Positions 1 through 8,853 of a stretch of 53,110 nucleotides of DNA are shown piece after piece. The notes under the pieces are model-generated. The model did not search any database. It saw nothing but the letters and a program-made list of their open reading frames with translations, and was not told the DNA's origin. The translations under genes were made by a program, and so were the position numbers. Where the stretch lies: contig NZ_SPKJ01000020.1 in assembly GCF_009866965.1 (NCBI RefSeq), positions 1 through 53,110 of the forward strand, given 5' to 3'. Within the stretch, counting starts at the first letter, position 1; every line of letters starts with the position of its first letter. This stretch comes from Propylenella binzhouense. Lineage in GTDB: Bacteria > Pseudomonadota > Alphaproteobacteria > Rhizobiales > Afifellaceae.

Positions 1-308
1 GGCCGGTGTGCCGAAGCCGCCGGCTCCCCGGCCGTCTCCGGCCGCACCGCCGGCGAGGCCGCGGACGGAGGCGCCGCATGCGGGGCCGGCTCGCTGTCGC
101 TTTCGCCGTCGGCGCTTGGCCGGGCAGCCGGGGCCGGATCGCTCCGTCGGGTCTCCACCGCGCGGAGCCCGCCCGCTCTTTCCGCTCCGAATGCCGAGGC
201 ATCGGCCTGGCTGCGGCGGGCGCCCTCCTCGTCGTCCGAGATGATCTGCCTGATCGACGCGAGTATCTCTTCCATCGACGGCTCGTGCGCCGCGCTTGGA
301 TTGGCCAT
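1..308 (-). CDS. popZ: PopZ-like polar organising protein (DUF2497), 3'-truncated by window edge
   Basis: The first 102 codons of a minus-strand gene that runs off the left end of the window. After MANPSAAHEPS comes MEEILASIRQIISDDEE, the conserved N-terminal helix of the PopZ/DUF2497 family, and then a low-complexity region rich in Ala, Pro, Glu and Arg, as expected for the disordered PopZ linker. The C-terminal oligomerisation helices lie outside the window. The ATG at 308 follows a strong GGAGGGGGAG ribosome-binding site. PopZ forms a polar matrix that anchors the chromosome origin in Caulobacter. The position directly after tolC, usually followed by valS in Hyphomicrobiales, supports the call. 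Function beyond family level is inference. Confidence 0.85.
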   Translation of the reverse strand, partial: MANPSAAHEPSMEEILASIRQIISDDEEGARRSQADASAFGAERAGGLRAVETRRSDPAPAARPSADGESDSEPAPHAAPPSAASPAVRPETAGEPAASAHR

Positions 309-410
309 ATCTCCCCCTCCGGTGTCGGCCGCCGCCGAATCGCCTGCAGTCTCCACGATTCTACAGGAGCGGAGTCAGGAAGTCAGAGGCCGGCGCGCCC
401 GCGGCCACGC

Positions 411-1781
411 TCAGCGGCCATCAGGCGTGCGGAGGCCGAACCACTTGTCCTTGACCGCCTCGTAGTGGGCCTCGGGCCGGTAGACGGCGACGGGAATGCC
501 GAGCGTGGTCGGGGCGAGCCGGCCGGTCGCATAGAGGAGGCCGAACGAAGCCACCAGGCGGTCGTGCTGGGTATTGATGAGGTTCACGCGGGCGTCGAGG
601 AGCTCCTGCTCCGCGTCCAGCACGTCGAGGGTCGTCCGCTGCCCGACCGCCCTCTCCTCCTGGACGCCGGCGAGAGCGATGCGGGCGGCCTCGACCTGGG
701 CGCTCGCCGAAATGATCGAGGCCTTCGCCGAATCGAGCTGGCTCCAGTTCGACACGACGGTCGCGCGGACCTGGTCCCGCGTGACGTCGCTCTGGATCTT
801 GGCGACGCCGAGCTGCTCCTTGGCCTGGCGGATCTGCGCCGAGACCGCGCCGCCCTGGTAGATGGGAATGCTCACGCGGCCGGAAATCGCGACCGAATCG
901 ACGCTGTCGTCGTTGCCGATGCCGAACTGGGACGAGGCCGTGCCCTGGATGCTCACCGTCGGCAGCAGCTGGCCTTCGAGCTGCTTCACCGCGAAGGCCG
1001 CGGCCTCCGCACTGTAGATGGTGGAGAGCACGGCGGGATGTTCGGTGAGGCCCAGATCGACAGCACGGGGGAGCGATTTCGGCAGATGGCGCGTAAACGG
1101 AAAGTTCGCCTGCAGATTGCGCGGATCGTGGCCGATCACCTGACGGTAGGTCGCCTCGCTCACCCTGAGATTGGCTTCAGCCAGGCTGACGTCGGAGACG
1201 GCGGCGCTCAGGCGGGCGCGCGTCTGCGCGACATCCGTCCGCGTCGTCTCGCCGACTTCGAACCGATCCTCAGCGCCCCTCACCTGCTCTTCCAGGAACC
1301 CGACCGTCTGACGGCGCGCCTCGAGGATGGCGGTGTCGCGGATCACGTCCATATAGGCCTGGGCCGCCTGGAACAGCACCGACTGGACCGTGTTCTCGAG
1401 CTGCTGCCGGCTTGCGAGCACGCTCGCATCGGCCTGCCGGATGGCGTTCTTCGTCTGGAAGCCCTTGAAGAGCGTCTGGTTCACCTGCAGGCCGACGGTG
1501 CCATCGGTGCGGGTCTGCGAGGTCTCGAGCCCGCTGCGCCTCTGGTTGAAGCTCTCCATCGTGACGTCGCCCGTCAGGGCCGCGGTGGGCCGGCGGCCGG
1601 ACTTCGCCAGGGGAACGTATTCGTCCGCCGCCCGCGTGTTGCCGCGCGCCGCGTTGATCTGCGGATTGAACGAATAAGCGGCGGCAAGCGCCTCGATCAC
1701 GGTCTCCGAGCGCGCCAAGCCCGGCGCGAGCAGGAGGCTGCACGCGCCTGCGCATGCAAGGAGTCTGGCTTTCTTGTACAC
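411..1781 (-). CDS. tolC: TolC-family outer membrane channel protein
   Basis: A 456-residue outer-membrane efflux protein. An N-terminal signal peptide (MYKKARLLACAGACSLLLAPGLARS, cleavage near residue 25) is followed by two OEP repeats of long amphipathic helices, including ETVIEALAAAYSFNPQINAAR and the duplicated VNQTLFKGF / VSIPIYQGG strands typical of TolC. It would form the trimeric exit duct for type I secretion and tripartite drug efflux. The start is a GTG at 1781 preceded by GAGG five bases upstream; no in-frame ATG fits the signal peptide. It lies 182 bases after pcm and 102 bases before the popZ-like gene, so it probably has its own promoter. Which inner-membrane partner it serves cannot be told from here. 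Confidence 0.95.
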   Translation of the reverse strand: MYKKARLLACAGACSLLLAPGLARSETVIEALAAAYSFNPQINAARGNTRAADEYVPLAKSGRRPTAALTGDVTMESFNQRRSGLETSQTRTDGTVGLQVNQTLFKGFQTKNAIRQADASVLASRQQLENTVQSVLFQAAQAYMDVIRDTAILEARRQTVGFLEEQVRGAEDRFEVGETTRTDVAQTRARLSAAVSDVSLAEANLRVSEATYRQVIGHDPRNLQANFPFTRHLPKSLPRAVDLGLTEHPAVLSTIYSAEAAAFAVKQLEGQLLPTVSIQGTASSQFGIGNDDSVDSVAISGRVSIPIYQGGAVSAQIRQAKEQLGVAKIQSDVTRDQVRATVVSNWSQLDSAKASIISASAQVEAARIALAGVQEERAVGQRTTLDVLDAEQELLDARVNLINTQHDRLVASFGLLYATGRLAPTTLGIPVAVYRPEAHYEAVKDKWFGLRTPDGR

Positions 1782-1830
1782 GAGGACCTCGACGACATAT
1801 TACTGACCGGAGCCTCGGGCCCGCGGGACC

Positions 1831-1850
1831 TGTACAGTGCCGGGACCGTA
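1831..1850 (-). other. Short element upstream of tolC shared with the 40670 region
   Basis: On the minus strand this reads TACGGTCCCGGCACTGTACA, about 50 bases before the tolC start. A near copy with one mismatch and one missing base (TTCGGTCCCGCACTGTACA) lies 27 bases before the polyprenyl-phosphate sugar transferase start near 40643, on the same strand relative to its gene. TGTACA is an unusual sequence in DNA this rich in GC. It could be part of a promoter or a shared operator. Two copies are too few to decide. Confidence 0.3.
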
Positions 1851-1963
1851 AGCGTGTCTTAGCACGTGGGCCATCGGGAACCGTACCCGCTGCGCCCTCG
1901 GCGGGGCTTTTCGGCTCCGACCGCGGCCGAATTGCAACAGTGCGCCCACGCCAGGAGAGCGCT

Positions 1964-2632
1964 TCAGAAGACGAAGCTCGGCTTCCGCCGGAAGCCCGGA
2001 AGCATCGGCACCCATGCCTCGAAGAGCGGCCGCCGGCCGATCTCGTCGTGCCGCGTCCGCTCGTAGAGGACGGCCCGGCTGATCCGGTCCGCGCGCTCGA
2101 CCACGGCAAGCCTGCCGCCCTTGCCGAGCTGGGCGAGGATGCCCTCCGGCCTGACCTCGACCGCCCCATCCATCAGGATCACGTCGTAGGGTCCCTCGTC
2201 CGGATAGCCTTCCGTGAGCTTGCCCCGCAGCACGGCGGCATTGTCGATCGCGAGGTCCCGCAGCCGCTCCTCGGCCGTCCGGACCAGCACCTCGTCCTCG
2301 TCCACCGCGACCACCGAGGCGGCGAGGCGCGCGAGGATGGCGGCCGAGTAGCCCGTCATGCAGCCCACCACGAGCGCCACGTCGGACTCCCCGGCATCGA
2401 GCGCCTGCACGAGCCGGGCGAGCTGCACGGGCGCCATCATGGCGCGGTCGCCTTCCGGGCCGCTCGCAACCGGCAGGTCCTTGTCGGCATAGGCGAAGGG
2501 CTTCTGCGAAGGCGGGACGAAGATCTCGCGCGGCGTGGCGAGGAAGGCGGCGATGAGGCGACGATCGGTGATTTCGCTGGGACGGATCTGGTTTTCCACC
2601 ATCCGTTGCCGGAGAAGGGCGAAGTCGGTCAT
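1964..2632 (-). CDS. pcm: Protein-L-isoaspartate O-methyltransferase family protein
   Basis: 222 residues. The N-terminus MTDFALLRQRMVENQIRPSEI and the segment TPREIFVPPS are typical of the PCMT family (the enzyme repairs isoaspartyl residues with S-adenosylmethionine). A Rossmann SAM-binding motif is visible at VALVVGCMTGYSAAILARL followed by the acidic VVAVDEDE strand. The family is split into true repair enzymes and divergent alphaproteobacterial members next to tolC; this one belongs to the second context, so the substrate is less certain than the fold. ATG start at 2632. It is divergent from exoD and lies upstream of tolC on the same strand. Confidence 0.85.
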   Translation of the reverse strand: MTDFALLRQRMVENQIRPSEITDRRLIAAFLATPREIFVPPSQKPFAYADKDLPVASGPEGDRAMMAPVQLARLVQALDAGESDVALVVGCMTGYSAAILARLAASVVAVDEDEVLVRTAEERLRDLAIDNAAVLRGKLTEGYPDEGPYDVILMDGAVEVRPEGILAQLGKGGRLAVVERADRISRAVLYERTRHDEIGRRPLFEAWVPMLPGFRRKPSFVF

Positions 2633-2760
2633 CGTGCTGCCTGCGGTCTCGGGACCGGGTGGTTCTACTGGCGCGGGCGCGCCCGCACAAGGCGATTGGA
2701 CGCGCCCTGCGCAGCATCGCCGCTGCTGCCGGACGGGCAGGAATGCGCTAGAACCGGGCC

Positions 2761-3426
2761 ATGCAGCTTCCCAGGCCCCGCTTCAGCAGGCGAAACGGTC
2801 CCCCCCGCACACGGCTTTCCGCTCTGCTGCGCCAGGTTCTCCAGGATGCCGGCGACAACATAAGGGTCGCCGATATCGCCATGATCTTCGGAGACAGGGC
2901 GTTCGGCGCGCTGCTCTTCCTGCTCGCCGCGCCCAATCTCGTGCCGCTGCCGCCGGGAAGCTCGGCCGTTCTCGGGGCACCGCTCATCCTGATCGCCGGC
3001 CAGCTCGCGCTCGGCAGGCGCGTGCTCTGGCTTCCCGACTTCGTCGGCCGCCGCACGATACGGAAGGCCGATTACGAGCGCGCCCTCGCCTACGGCCTGC
3101 CCTATCTGCGCAGGACCGAACGCCTGATGATGCCGCGGCTGACCTTCATGTTCGGCCCGCTCGGGGACAGGCTGATCGGACTGACATGTCTGCTTCTCGC
3201 CATCATTCTCTTTCTTCCGATCCCGTTCGCAAACATGGTTCCGGCGCTTTCGATCGCCTCCTTCGCGCTCGCGCTGATGCAGCGCGACGGCATCTTCGCC
3301 ATCATCGGCTGGGCGACGGCGGTGGTCTCCTTCGGCATCGTCGCCGTGATATCGGGCGCGCTGTGGATCGCGACCAAGGCCTTCTTCCGGGCGCTCGGAC
3401 ACAGCATCTCGGGGAGCGGCGTCTGA
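2761..3426 (+). CDS. exoD: ExoD-family exopolysaccharide synthesis membrane protein
   Basis: 221 residues with a soluble N-terminal part (LSALLRQVLQDAGDNIRVADI) and about four hydrophobic segments, including FGALLFLLAAPNLVPLPPGSS and LTCLLLAIILFLPIPFANMVPA. The pattern matches ExoD, which in Sinorhizobium meliloti affects exopolysaccharide production and alkali tolerance; its biochemical role is not established. The ATG at 2761 lacks a clear ribosome-binding site but is preceded by CTAGAA ten bases upstream, so a leaderless transcript is possible. It is divergent from pcm and points towards tRNA-Cys, which is on the other strand. Confidence 0.85.
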   Translation: MQLPRPRFSRRNGPPRTRLSALLRQVLQDAGDNIRVADIAMIFGDRAFGALLFLLAAPNLVPLPPGSSAVLGAPLILIAGQLALGRRVLWLPDFVGRRTIRKADYERALAYGLPYLRRTERLMMPRLTFMFGPLGDRLIGLTCLLLAIILFLPIPFANMVPALSIASFALALMQRDGIFAIIGWATAVVSFGIVAVISGALWIATKAFFRALGHSISGSGV

Positions 3427-3455
3427 CCGCTCCCGCCTGCTCAGGAGATCGGGGG

Positions 3456-3529
3456 TGGAGGCCTCGCCCGGAATCGAACCGGGGTGCGCGGATTTGCAGT
3501 CCGCTGCGTCACCACTCCGCCACGAGGCC
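3456..3529 (-). tRNA. tRNA-Cys (anticodon GCA)
   Basis: Read on the minus strand, a 74-nt cloverleaf begins GGCCTCG and ends CGAGGCC-T-CCA, giving a perfect 7-bp acceptor stem, the U discriminator base expected for tRNA-Cys, and an encoded CCA. The anticodon arm GCGGA-CUGCAAA-UCCGC carries GCA at 3495-3497, and the T arm contains GGTTCGATTCC. I found no duplicated 3' end nearby that would suggest an integration site. Confidence 0.97.
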
Positions 3530-3659
3530 GCCGGCAGTCGTTATCAGACAGGCAATTCCGGCACAAGCTGAATGATCACGTAAACTTTACTGGCGCGCCG
3601 TCTCCGGCGTGGCGGGCCACAATGTCGCGGAAGTGACGGAACCCCGGGAAAAGATCTGA

Positions 3660-4655
3660 ATGCGCCATGGTGGTGATCTCGGCGATCCGATCCGCCGATA
3701 CAAGGTTCCGGAAGCGGACTGGCTCGATCTGTCGACCGGGGTCAATCCGCATCCCTGGCCGGCGCACCGGATGGGCGCCGCCGCGCTCGGGCGCATCGAC
3801 CGGCTGCCCGCCCGGGCCGACCTCGACAGGCTCATTTCGGCCGCGCGCGCGTTCCACGCCGTCCCGCCGGACCTGGGGCTCATCGCCGCACCGGGCACGG
3901 AGCCGCTGATCAGGCTCCTGCCCGATCTCGTTCCGGGCCCGGTCGCGTTGGCCGACACGTCCTACCGCAGCTACGGCGAAGCGTGGCGAGGCGCGCATCC
4001 GGCGCGCGTCGCGCACGATGGTGCGGCGCTTTCCGCGCTTCCGTCCGGGCACAGCATCGTCCTGGTCAATCCCAACAATCCGGACGGACATGCCGTATCG
4101 CCGATCGATCTCCGCGCCCTCGCCGGCCGGCGCACGGGCAAGGCGCTCGTCGTGGTCGACGAGGCCTTCGCCGATGTGGAGGACGAACCGGGTCTCGCGC
4201 CGCATCTCGACCTCGAATGTCCCGTCCTCGTCTTCAAGTCGTTCGGAAAGTTCTTCGGCCTGCCCGGGATCCGGCTCGGCTTCGCGATCGGCCCGGACCG
4301 GCTTCTCGCGCCGCTCCGCCTGCGCCTCGGCGACTGGCCCGTCTCGGCGCCGGCGCTCGCCATCGGCACGGCGGCTCTTCTCGATACCGCGTGGCACGGC
4401 GAGACGCGGCGGGCGCTTGCGACGGCCTCGGAGCGCCTGCGGTCCCTGGTCGAGGGGGCGGGCCTCGCCGTCGCCGGCGGATGCCGGCTTTTCGTGCTCG
4501 CAGCGGCGCCCGACGCGCCAAGCGTGCACGCGCGTCTCGCCGCCCGGGGCATATGGACGCGGATCTTCGATGACCGGCCCGGGCTGATCCGGATCGGGCT
4601 GCCGCCGGACGACCGCGGATTCGCCCGCCTGGAGGCGGCGCTCGCATCCTTATGA
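3660..4655 (+). CDS. cobC: Threonine-phosphate decarboxylase-like enzyme of cobalamin synthesis
   Basis: 331 residues, a fold-type I PLP aminotransferase-like enzyme. Visible motifs are NPNNPDG (137-143), the aspartate that holds the PLP ring nitrogen in VVVDEAF (D167), the Schiff-base lysine in FKSFGKFFG (K197), and the phosphate-binding arginine in PGIRLGF (R205). This pattern is CobC of the Pseudomonas denitrificans naming (CobD in Salmonella), which makes the (R)-1-amino-2-propanol O-phosphate arm of vitamin B12. The ATG at 3660 is preceded by GGGAAAAG. Its stop overlaps the next start (ATGA), coupling it to cobD. Upstream space (130 bases, with tRNA-Cys on the other strand) is too short and lacks the motifs for a normal B12 riboswitch. 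Confidence 0.93.
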   Translation: MRHGGDLGDPIRRYKVPEADWLDLSTGVNPHPWPAHRMGAAALGRIDRLPARADLDRLISAARAFHAVPPDLGLIAAPGTEPLIRLLPDLVPGPVALADTSYRSYGEAWRGAHPARVAHDGAALSALPSGHSIVLVNPNNPDGHAVSPIDLRALAGRRTGKALVVVDEAFADVEDEPGLAPHLDLECPVLVFKSFGKFFGLPGIRLGFAIGPDRLLAPLRLRLGDWPVSAPALAIGTAALLDTAWHGETRRALATASERLRSLVEGAGLAVAGGCRLFVLAAAPDAPSVHARLAARGIWTRIFDDRPGLIRIGLPPDDRGFARLEAALASL

Positions 4656-5623
4656 CGGTCCCGGAGCACCTCGCGGTCCTCGCCGCCGCACTGGTTCTCG
4701 ACCGCCTTGTCGGTGATCCCGGTTGGCTCTGGAACCGGCTGCCGCATCCCGTCGTCCTTGCCGGCCGCCTGATCGGCCGCCTCGACGCCGCGCTGAATCG
4801 TCCGACGCATTCGTTCCGGACGCGGCGGGTCGCGGGCGTGGCCGCGCTGGCGGTCCTCGCCGGATTGTCGGTCGCCGCCGGCCTTATCCTCGACCGCATC
4901 CTCTCGGCGGTCTCCGGAGGCGCGGTCGTCGAGGCCCTGGTCGTCGCGATCTTCCTCGCCCAGAAGAGCCTCCTCGACCATGTCCGCGCGGTCGCCCGGG
5001 CCCTCCGGGACGGCGGGCTTGCGGCCGCACGGCAGGCCGTGTCGATGATCGTCGGCCGCGACGTCGCGCGCCTCGACGCGGCAGGCGTCGCGCGCGCTGC
5101 AATCGAGTCACTCGCGGAGAACTTCAGCGACGGCGTGGTGGCGCCCGCCTTCTGGTACGGTCTCTTGGGGCTTCCAGGCCTCTTCCTCTTCAAGGCGGCG
5201 AACACCGCCGATTCGATGATCGGCCACCGTTCGGAGCGTCACGCGGCGTTCGGCTGGGCGGCGGCGCGCCTGGACGACCTTCTCAACCTCGTTCCGGCGC
5301 GGCTCACGGCGGCGCTGATCGCGCTTGCCGCAGCCCTGGGCGGAAACGGTCTCGCCGCGGCGATTCGCGCTGCCTGGCGGGATGCGCCCCGGCACCGATC
5401 GCCGAATGCCGGCTGGCCCGAGGCCGCCATGGCCGGGGCGCTCGGGCTCGCGCTCGGCGGACCCCGCCGCTACGGCACCGAGATCGTCGACGGGGCGTGG
5501 CTCGGCGAAGGCGGCCGGACCGAGGCGGGGCCGCAGGACGTCCGGGCCGCGCTGCGGGTGACCGATCTCGCCTGGTCCCTCGGCCTCGCGCTGGTCGCGT
5601 CCCTCGCAATCCTCGCCGGATAG
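4652..5623 (+). CDS. cobD: Adenosylcobinamide-phosphate synthase
   Basis: 323 residues of the CbiB/CobD integral membrane family. It opens with VLDRLVGDPGWLWNRLPHPVV, the conserved DxxxGDP..PHPV signature, and contains SLAENFSDGVVAPAFWYGLLGLPG and TADSMIGHRSERHAAFGW, also conserved. It joins aminopropanol phosphate to adenosylcobyric acid at the membrane. Several hydrophobic segments are visible (around residues 55-75, 90-105, 205-225 and at the C-terminus). The start overlaps the cobC stop by four bases, so the product of CobC is used by the protein translated directly after it. Name used follows the P. denitrificans system; it equals cbiB. Confidence 0.95.
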   Translation: MTVPEHLAVLAAALVLDRLVGDPGWLWNRLPHPVVLAGRLIGRLDAALNRPTHSFRTRRVAGVAALAVLAGLSVAAGLILDRILSAVSGGAVVEALVVAIFLAQKSLLDHVRAVARALRDGGLAAARQAVSMIVGRDVARLDAAGVARAAIESLAENFSDGVVAPAFWYGLLGLPGLFLFKAANTADSMIGHRSERHAAFGWAAARLDDLLNLVPARLTAALIALAAALGGNGLAAAIRAAWRDAPRHRSPNAGWPEAAMAGALGLALGGPRRYGTEIVDGAWLGEGGRTEAGPQDVRAALRVTDLAWSLGLALVASLAILAG

Positions 5624-5726
5624 CGGCCTCCCCGGCCGTCTTCCAAGCGTCACCGGACTGCAATTCTGCCGACGCAGGAAGCGGCGAAGACGTCGCGGTC
5701 CGTCCGCTTCGCTCCGAGGAGATCCC

Positions 5727-6584
5727 ATGGGCAAGACCACTGCCGGCATCCTGTTCGCCGCCCTCATCTGCGCCGCGCCCGCATTCGCGCAGGAAGGCAC
5801 GAAAGAACCGACCGATACCCTGAAGTCCGAGACGCTGCGCTCCTACGAGGTCCCCGAGGCCAACCAGGCGGTCGGCGTCGACGACACGTATTTCTACGCG
5901 ATCGACAACCGCACCATCGCCAAGTACGAGAAGGCGACCGGCAAGCGCGTCGCCGTGCAATCCGGCGAGAAGGGCGGCCCGCTCAAGCATCTCGACAGCG
6001 CGGCCGTCGTCGACGGCAAGATCTACACGGCCCATTCCAACTATCCGGAATGGCCGATGACGAGCTCGGTCGAAGTCTGGGACGCGGCGACGCTCAAGCA
6101 TCTCGAGACGCACAGCCTCGGCATCGATCGCGGCTCGCTGACCTGGCTCGACCAGCATGACGGCGTCTGGTACGGCGCGTTCGCCAACTACAACCGCGTC
6201 TTCGACCGCAGCCCCAACGCCTACGGCAACAAGTACACGACGCAGGTGGTCCGGTTCGACCCCGGCTGGACGGTCGCCGAGGCATGGATCCTGCCCGACG
6301 CGCTCCTCGAGAAGTTCGAGGACATGAGCAATTCCGGCGGCTCCTGGGGCCCCGACGGCAAGCTCTGGCTTTCCGGACACGACCCGGCCGAGATCTACCG
6401 GATGGAGTTCCCGGAGGTCGGCTCGATCCTGAAGTGGGCGGCGACGGCGCCGGCTGACATCGCCGGCCAGGGCATTGCGTGGGACCATTCCGATCCCGGC
6501 GTCATCTACGGCATCGTCCGCAAGGACCGCCGCGTGACCGCGACCCGCGTCGAACTGCCGAAGAAGGCTGCCGCCAACCAGTAG
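5727..6584 (+). CDS. Secreted propeller-like protein of unknown function
   Basis: 285 residues that I cannot assign to a characterised family. A clear signal peptide (MGKTTAGILFAALICAAPAFA, cleavage after residue 21) sends it to the periplasm or outside. The mature part has repeated short strands with aromatic and Asp/Gly turns (VGVDDTYFYAIDNRTIAKY, VVDGKIYTAHSN, LTWLDQHDGVWYGAF, GSWGPDGKLWLSG), resembling a YncE/strictosidine-synthase type beta-propeller. GAGGAG lies six bases before the ATG. It sits between cobD and cobQ, 103 bases after the first and 3 bases before the second, which is convergent. Whether it has any link to cobalt or cobalamin is unknown. Confidence 0.75.
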   Translation: MGKTTAGILFAALICAAPAFAQEGTKEPTDTLKSETLRSYEVPEANQAVGVDDTYFYAIDNRTIAKYEKATGKRVAVQSGEKGGPLKHLDSAAVVDGKIYTAHSNYPEWPMTSSVEVWDAATLKHLETHSLGIDRGSLTWLDQHDGVWYGAFANYNRVFDRSPNAYGNKYTTQVVRFDPGWTVAEAWILPDALLEKFEDMSNSGGSWGPDGKLWLSGHDPAEIYRMEFPEVGSILKWAATAPADIAGQGIAWDHSDPGVIYGIVRKDRRVTATRVELPKKAAANQ

Positions 6585-6587
6585 CTG

Positions 6588-8066
6588 TCAGCCGCCCCGG
6601 CGCCTTTCCGCGGCAAGCGCGAGGATCGCGTCGAGCGAAAGGTGGCGGGCGAGATGTGCCGCCAGGGCGTCGAGGGCAGCCTCGACGCCCGCTTCGTACC
6701 GGATGGCGCCCGTCGCGCCGAGCCCGGCGAGGAAGGCCCGGCGGAAGGCATCCGACGCGAAGAGGCCGTGCAGGTAGCAGCCGGCCACCAGGCCGTCCGC
6801 CGACACCGCCCCCTCGCTCTCTGCGCCGACGGCGAGGAACGGGCGGCGGCAGTCGGGGCCCGCGGTCAGGCCCATGTGGATCTCGTAGCCCGTGACCGGG
6901 GCGCCGCTCGCGAGGTGTCGCGCCGCCGTCGCCCGCGTCGTTTTCTCGCCCTGCATCACCGTGTCGATCTCGAGCAGCCCCAGCCCGGGCACCGTCTGCG
7001 GCGGCCCCTCCAGGCCTTCCGGGTCGGCGATCGACCGGCCCAGCATCTGGTATCCCCCGCAGAGGCCGAGCACGGCGCCGCCCCGGCGCCGGTGCGCGGC
7101 AATGTCGATGTCCCATCCCTCGCGCCGCAAAGCGGCGAGGTCCGCGATGGTGGACTTCGAGCCCGGCAGCAGGACGAGCGCGCAATCGGCCGGCACCGGT
7201 GAGCCCGGCTCCACGATCGCCACCTCCACCTCGGGCTCCGCCCGGAGCGGATCGAGATCGTCGAAATTCGCGATTCGCGGCAGGCGCGGGACGGCGATCC
7301 GGATCCGGCCCTGCCGCGGCCGCGCCGTACGGTCCTCCAGTCCGAGCACATCCTCGGCCGGCAGACGATCGGCGGCCTCGAAATGCGGGATGGTTCCGAG
7401 CGGCGCCCAGCCCGTCCGGCGCGCGATCTCGGCAACGCCTTCATCGAAGAGTGCAGGATCGCCCCTGAACCGGTTGATGACGAATGCCTTTATGCGCCCG
7501 CGATCGGCCGGATCCAGCACCGCATGCGTTCCCACGAGCGATGCGATGACGCCGCCGCGTTCGATGTCGCCGACGATCGCGACGGCCACGTCGGCCGCCT
7601 CGGCGAAGCCCATATTGGCAATGTCGCCGGCGCGGAGGTTCGTCTCGGCCGGCGAGCCGGCGCCTTCGACCAGGATGAGGTCCGCATCGGCTTCGAGCTT
7701 CCGGAAGCTCTCGAGCACGGGCACGAGAAGCTCCGACTTGCGCTTGCCGTAGTCCCGGGCCCTCAGCGTTCCCCAGCGCCGCCCCTGCACGACCACCTGC
7801 GCGCCGGTCTCCGATTCCGGCTTCAGGAGCACCGGGTTCATGTGGACCGAGGGCGCGACGCGGGCCGCTTTGGCCTGCAGCATCTGCGCGCGGCCGATCT
7901 CGCCGCCCTCCGCGGCCACGCCGGCATTGTTCGACATGTTCTGCGGCTTGAACGGGAGCGTGCGAAGTCCGCGATCGGCCAAGGCGCGGCAGAGCCCCGC
8001 CACGATCAGCGACTTCCCGACATTCGATCCGGTGCCCTGGATCATCAGGGCGGCCGCCCGCCTCAC
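6588..8066 (-). CDS. cobQ: Cobyric acid synthase
   Basis: 492 residues, the usual length. The N-terminal ATP-dependent synthetase domain has the P-loop-like GTGSNVGKS (11-19) and KPQNMSNNA (40-48). The C-terminal class I glutamine amidotransferase domain shows the nucleophile in [11 protein letters not shown] (C336) and histidines in GYEIHMGL (H397) and YLHGLF (H433). The enzyme amidates four carboxyl groups of adenosylcobyrinic acid a,c-diamide. The start is GTG at 8066 with GGAGGG eight bases upstream; the ATG at 8073 is out of frame. It is on the opposite strand to cobC-cobD and divergent from trpG. Confidence 0.96.
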   Translation of the reverse strand: MRRAAALMIQGTGSNVGKSLIVAGLCRALADRGLRTLPFKPQNMSNNAGVAAEGGEIGRAQMLQAKAARVAPSVHMNPVLLKPESETGAQVVVQGRRWGTLRARDYGKRKSELLVPVLESFRKLEADADLILVEGAGSPAETNLRAGDIANMGFAEAADVAVAIVGDIERGGVIASLVGTHAVLDPADRGRIKAFVINRFRGDPALFDEGVAEIARRTGWAPLGTIPHFEAADRLPAEDVLGLEDRTARPRQGRIRIAVPRLPRIANFDDLDPLRAEPEVEVAIVEPGSPVPADCALVLLPGSKSTIADLAALRREGWDIDIAAHRRRGGAVLGLCGGYQMLGRSIADPEGLEGPPQTVPGLGLLEIDTVMQGEKTTRATAARHLASGAPVTGYEIHMGLTAGPDCRRPFLAVGAESEGAVSADGLVAGCYLHGLFASDAFRRAFLAGLGATGAIRYEAGVEAALDALAAHLARHLSLDAILALAAERRRGG

Positions 8067-8130
8067 GCTTCATGCCCTCCGCATCTGCAATGCGCTATGG
8101 CAGGGAGTCCGGCCTGTGTGAACCGCGATC

Positions 8131-8150
8131 CGCGCCGCCTGCGCGGCGCG
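8131..8150. other. Perfect hairpin in the cobQ/trpG intergenic region
   Basis: CGCGCCGC (8131-8138) and GCGGCGCG (8143-8150) form an 8-bp inverted repeat with a CTGC loop, 36 bases upstream of the candidate trpG promoter and 65 bases before the cobQ start. There is no following T run. It could be an operator or chance in GC-rich DNA. Confidence 0.35.
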
Positions 8151-8185
8151 CAGTTGCGCAGGCCCGGGCACCAATCGCAGATTCC

Positions 8186-8215
8186 TTGACCCGCGATGCG
8201 CGAAGGGCCTAATTC
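8186..8215 (+). promoter_or_regulatory. Candidate promoter of the trpGDC-moaC-moeA unit
   Basis: TTGACC (8186-8191) and TAATTC (8210-8215) are separated by 18 bases and lie 22 bases before the trpG start. The -35 matches the consensus well and the -10 moderately. No Trp-rich leader peptide or attenuator is visible between this site and the ATG. Confidence 0.45.
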
Positions 8216-8237
8216 CGCAGCGAAGGGTCCAGGCGCC

Positions 8238-8843
8238 ATGCTTCTCGTCATCGACAATTACGACAGCTTCACGTGGAATCTCGTCCACTATCTGGGCGAG
8301 CTCGGCGCGGTGCCGAAGGTGATGCGCAACGACGAGGTGACCGCCGAGGAGGCGCTCGCGCTGCGACCCGAGGCGATCCTGCTCTCCCCCGGCCCGTGCA
8401 CCCCGAACGAGGCCGGCATCTGCCTCGACCTCATCGGCAAGGCGGCCGGGAGCGTGCCCCTCTTCGGCGTCTGTCTCGGCCACCAGGCGATCGGGCAGGC
8501 CTATGGCGGCTCCGTCGTCCGGGCGCCGACCCTCATGCACGGCAAGGTGTCCCGGATCGAGCACGAGGGCGAAGGCGTGTTCCGCGGCATCAACGGCCCC
8601 TTTTCGGCGACGCGCTACCATTCGCTGACGATCGCGCCGGAAAGCATGCCGCCCGCGCTGAAGGTGACGGCGGAGAGCGATGACGGCGTGATCATGGGCG
8701 TCCGCCATCGCACCGATCCGGTCTTCGGCGTGCAGTTCCATCCCGAAAGCATCGCCTCCGAGCACGGCCACCGCATCATCCGGAACTTCCTGGAGATCGC
8801 GGCGGCCTTCAACGGCGCGAGCGGCCGCCTCAGCGCGGCATGA
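8238..8843 (+). CDS. trpG: Anthranilate synthase component II (glutamine amidotransferase)
   Basis: 201 residues starting [16 protein letters not shown], the standard N-terminus of this family; an in-frame start 42 bases upstream would add a tail that homologues lack. The class I glutaminase triad is visible: C79 in FGVCLGHQ and H168/E170 in QFHPES. It releases ammonia from glutamine for anthranilate synthesis (or, as PabA, for 4-amino-4-deoxychorismate). TrpE is not in the window, so whether this subunit is shared between tryptophan and folate routes cannot be told. A separate trpG, not fused to trpE, argues against Rhizobiaceae-type fused TrpEG. The gene is ten bases upstream of trpD. Confidence 0.95.
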   Translation: MLLVIDNYDSFTWNLVHYLGELGAVPKVMRNDEVTAEEALALRPEAILLSPGPCTPNEAGICLDLIGKAAGSVPLFGVCLGHQAIGQAYGGSVVRAPTLMHGKVSRIEHEGEGVFRGINGPFSATRYHSLTIAPESMPPALKVTAESDDGVIMGVRHRTDPVFGVQFHPESIASEHGHRIIRNFLEIAAAFNGASGRLSAA

Positions 8844-8853
8844 CGGGGCGGGA

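Noticed and set aside
3456-3529. tRNA-Cys as an integration site for a mobile element
   Set aside because: No integrase gene, no repeat of the tRNA 3' end and ordinary housekeeping genes on both sides.
3530-3659. Possible cobalamin riboswitch before cobC (a GGCCACAATG stretch faintly recalls a B12 box)
   Set aside because: The gap is only 130 bases and the other conserved B12 riboswitch blocks are missing.
8067-8237. Trp attenuator or leader peptide before trpG
   Set aside because: No short open frame with adjacent Trp codons and no terminator hairpin with a T run; only one GC hairpin upstream of the promoter.
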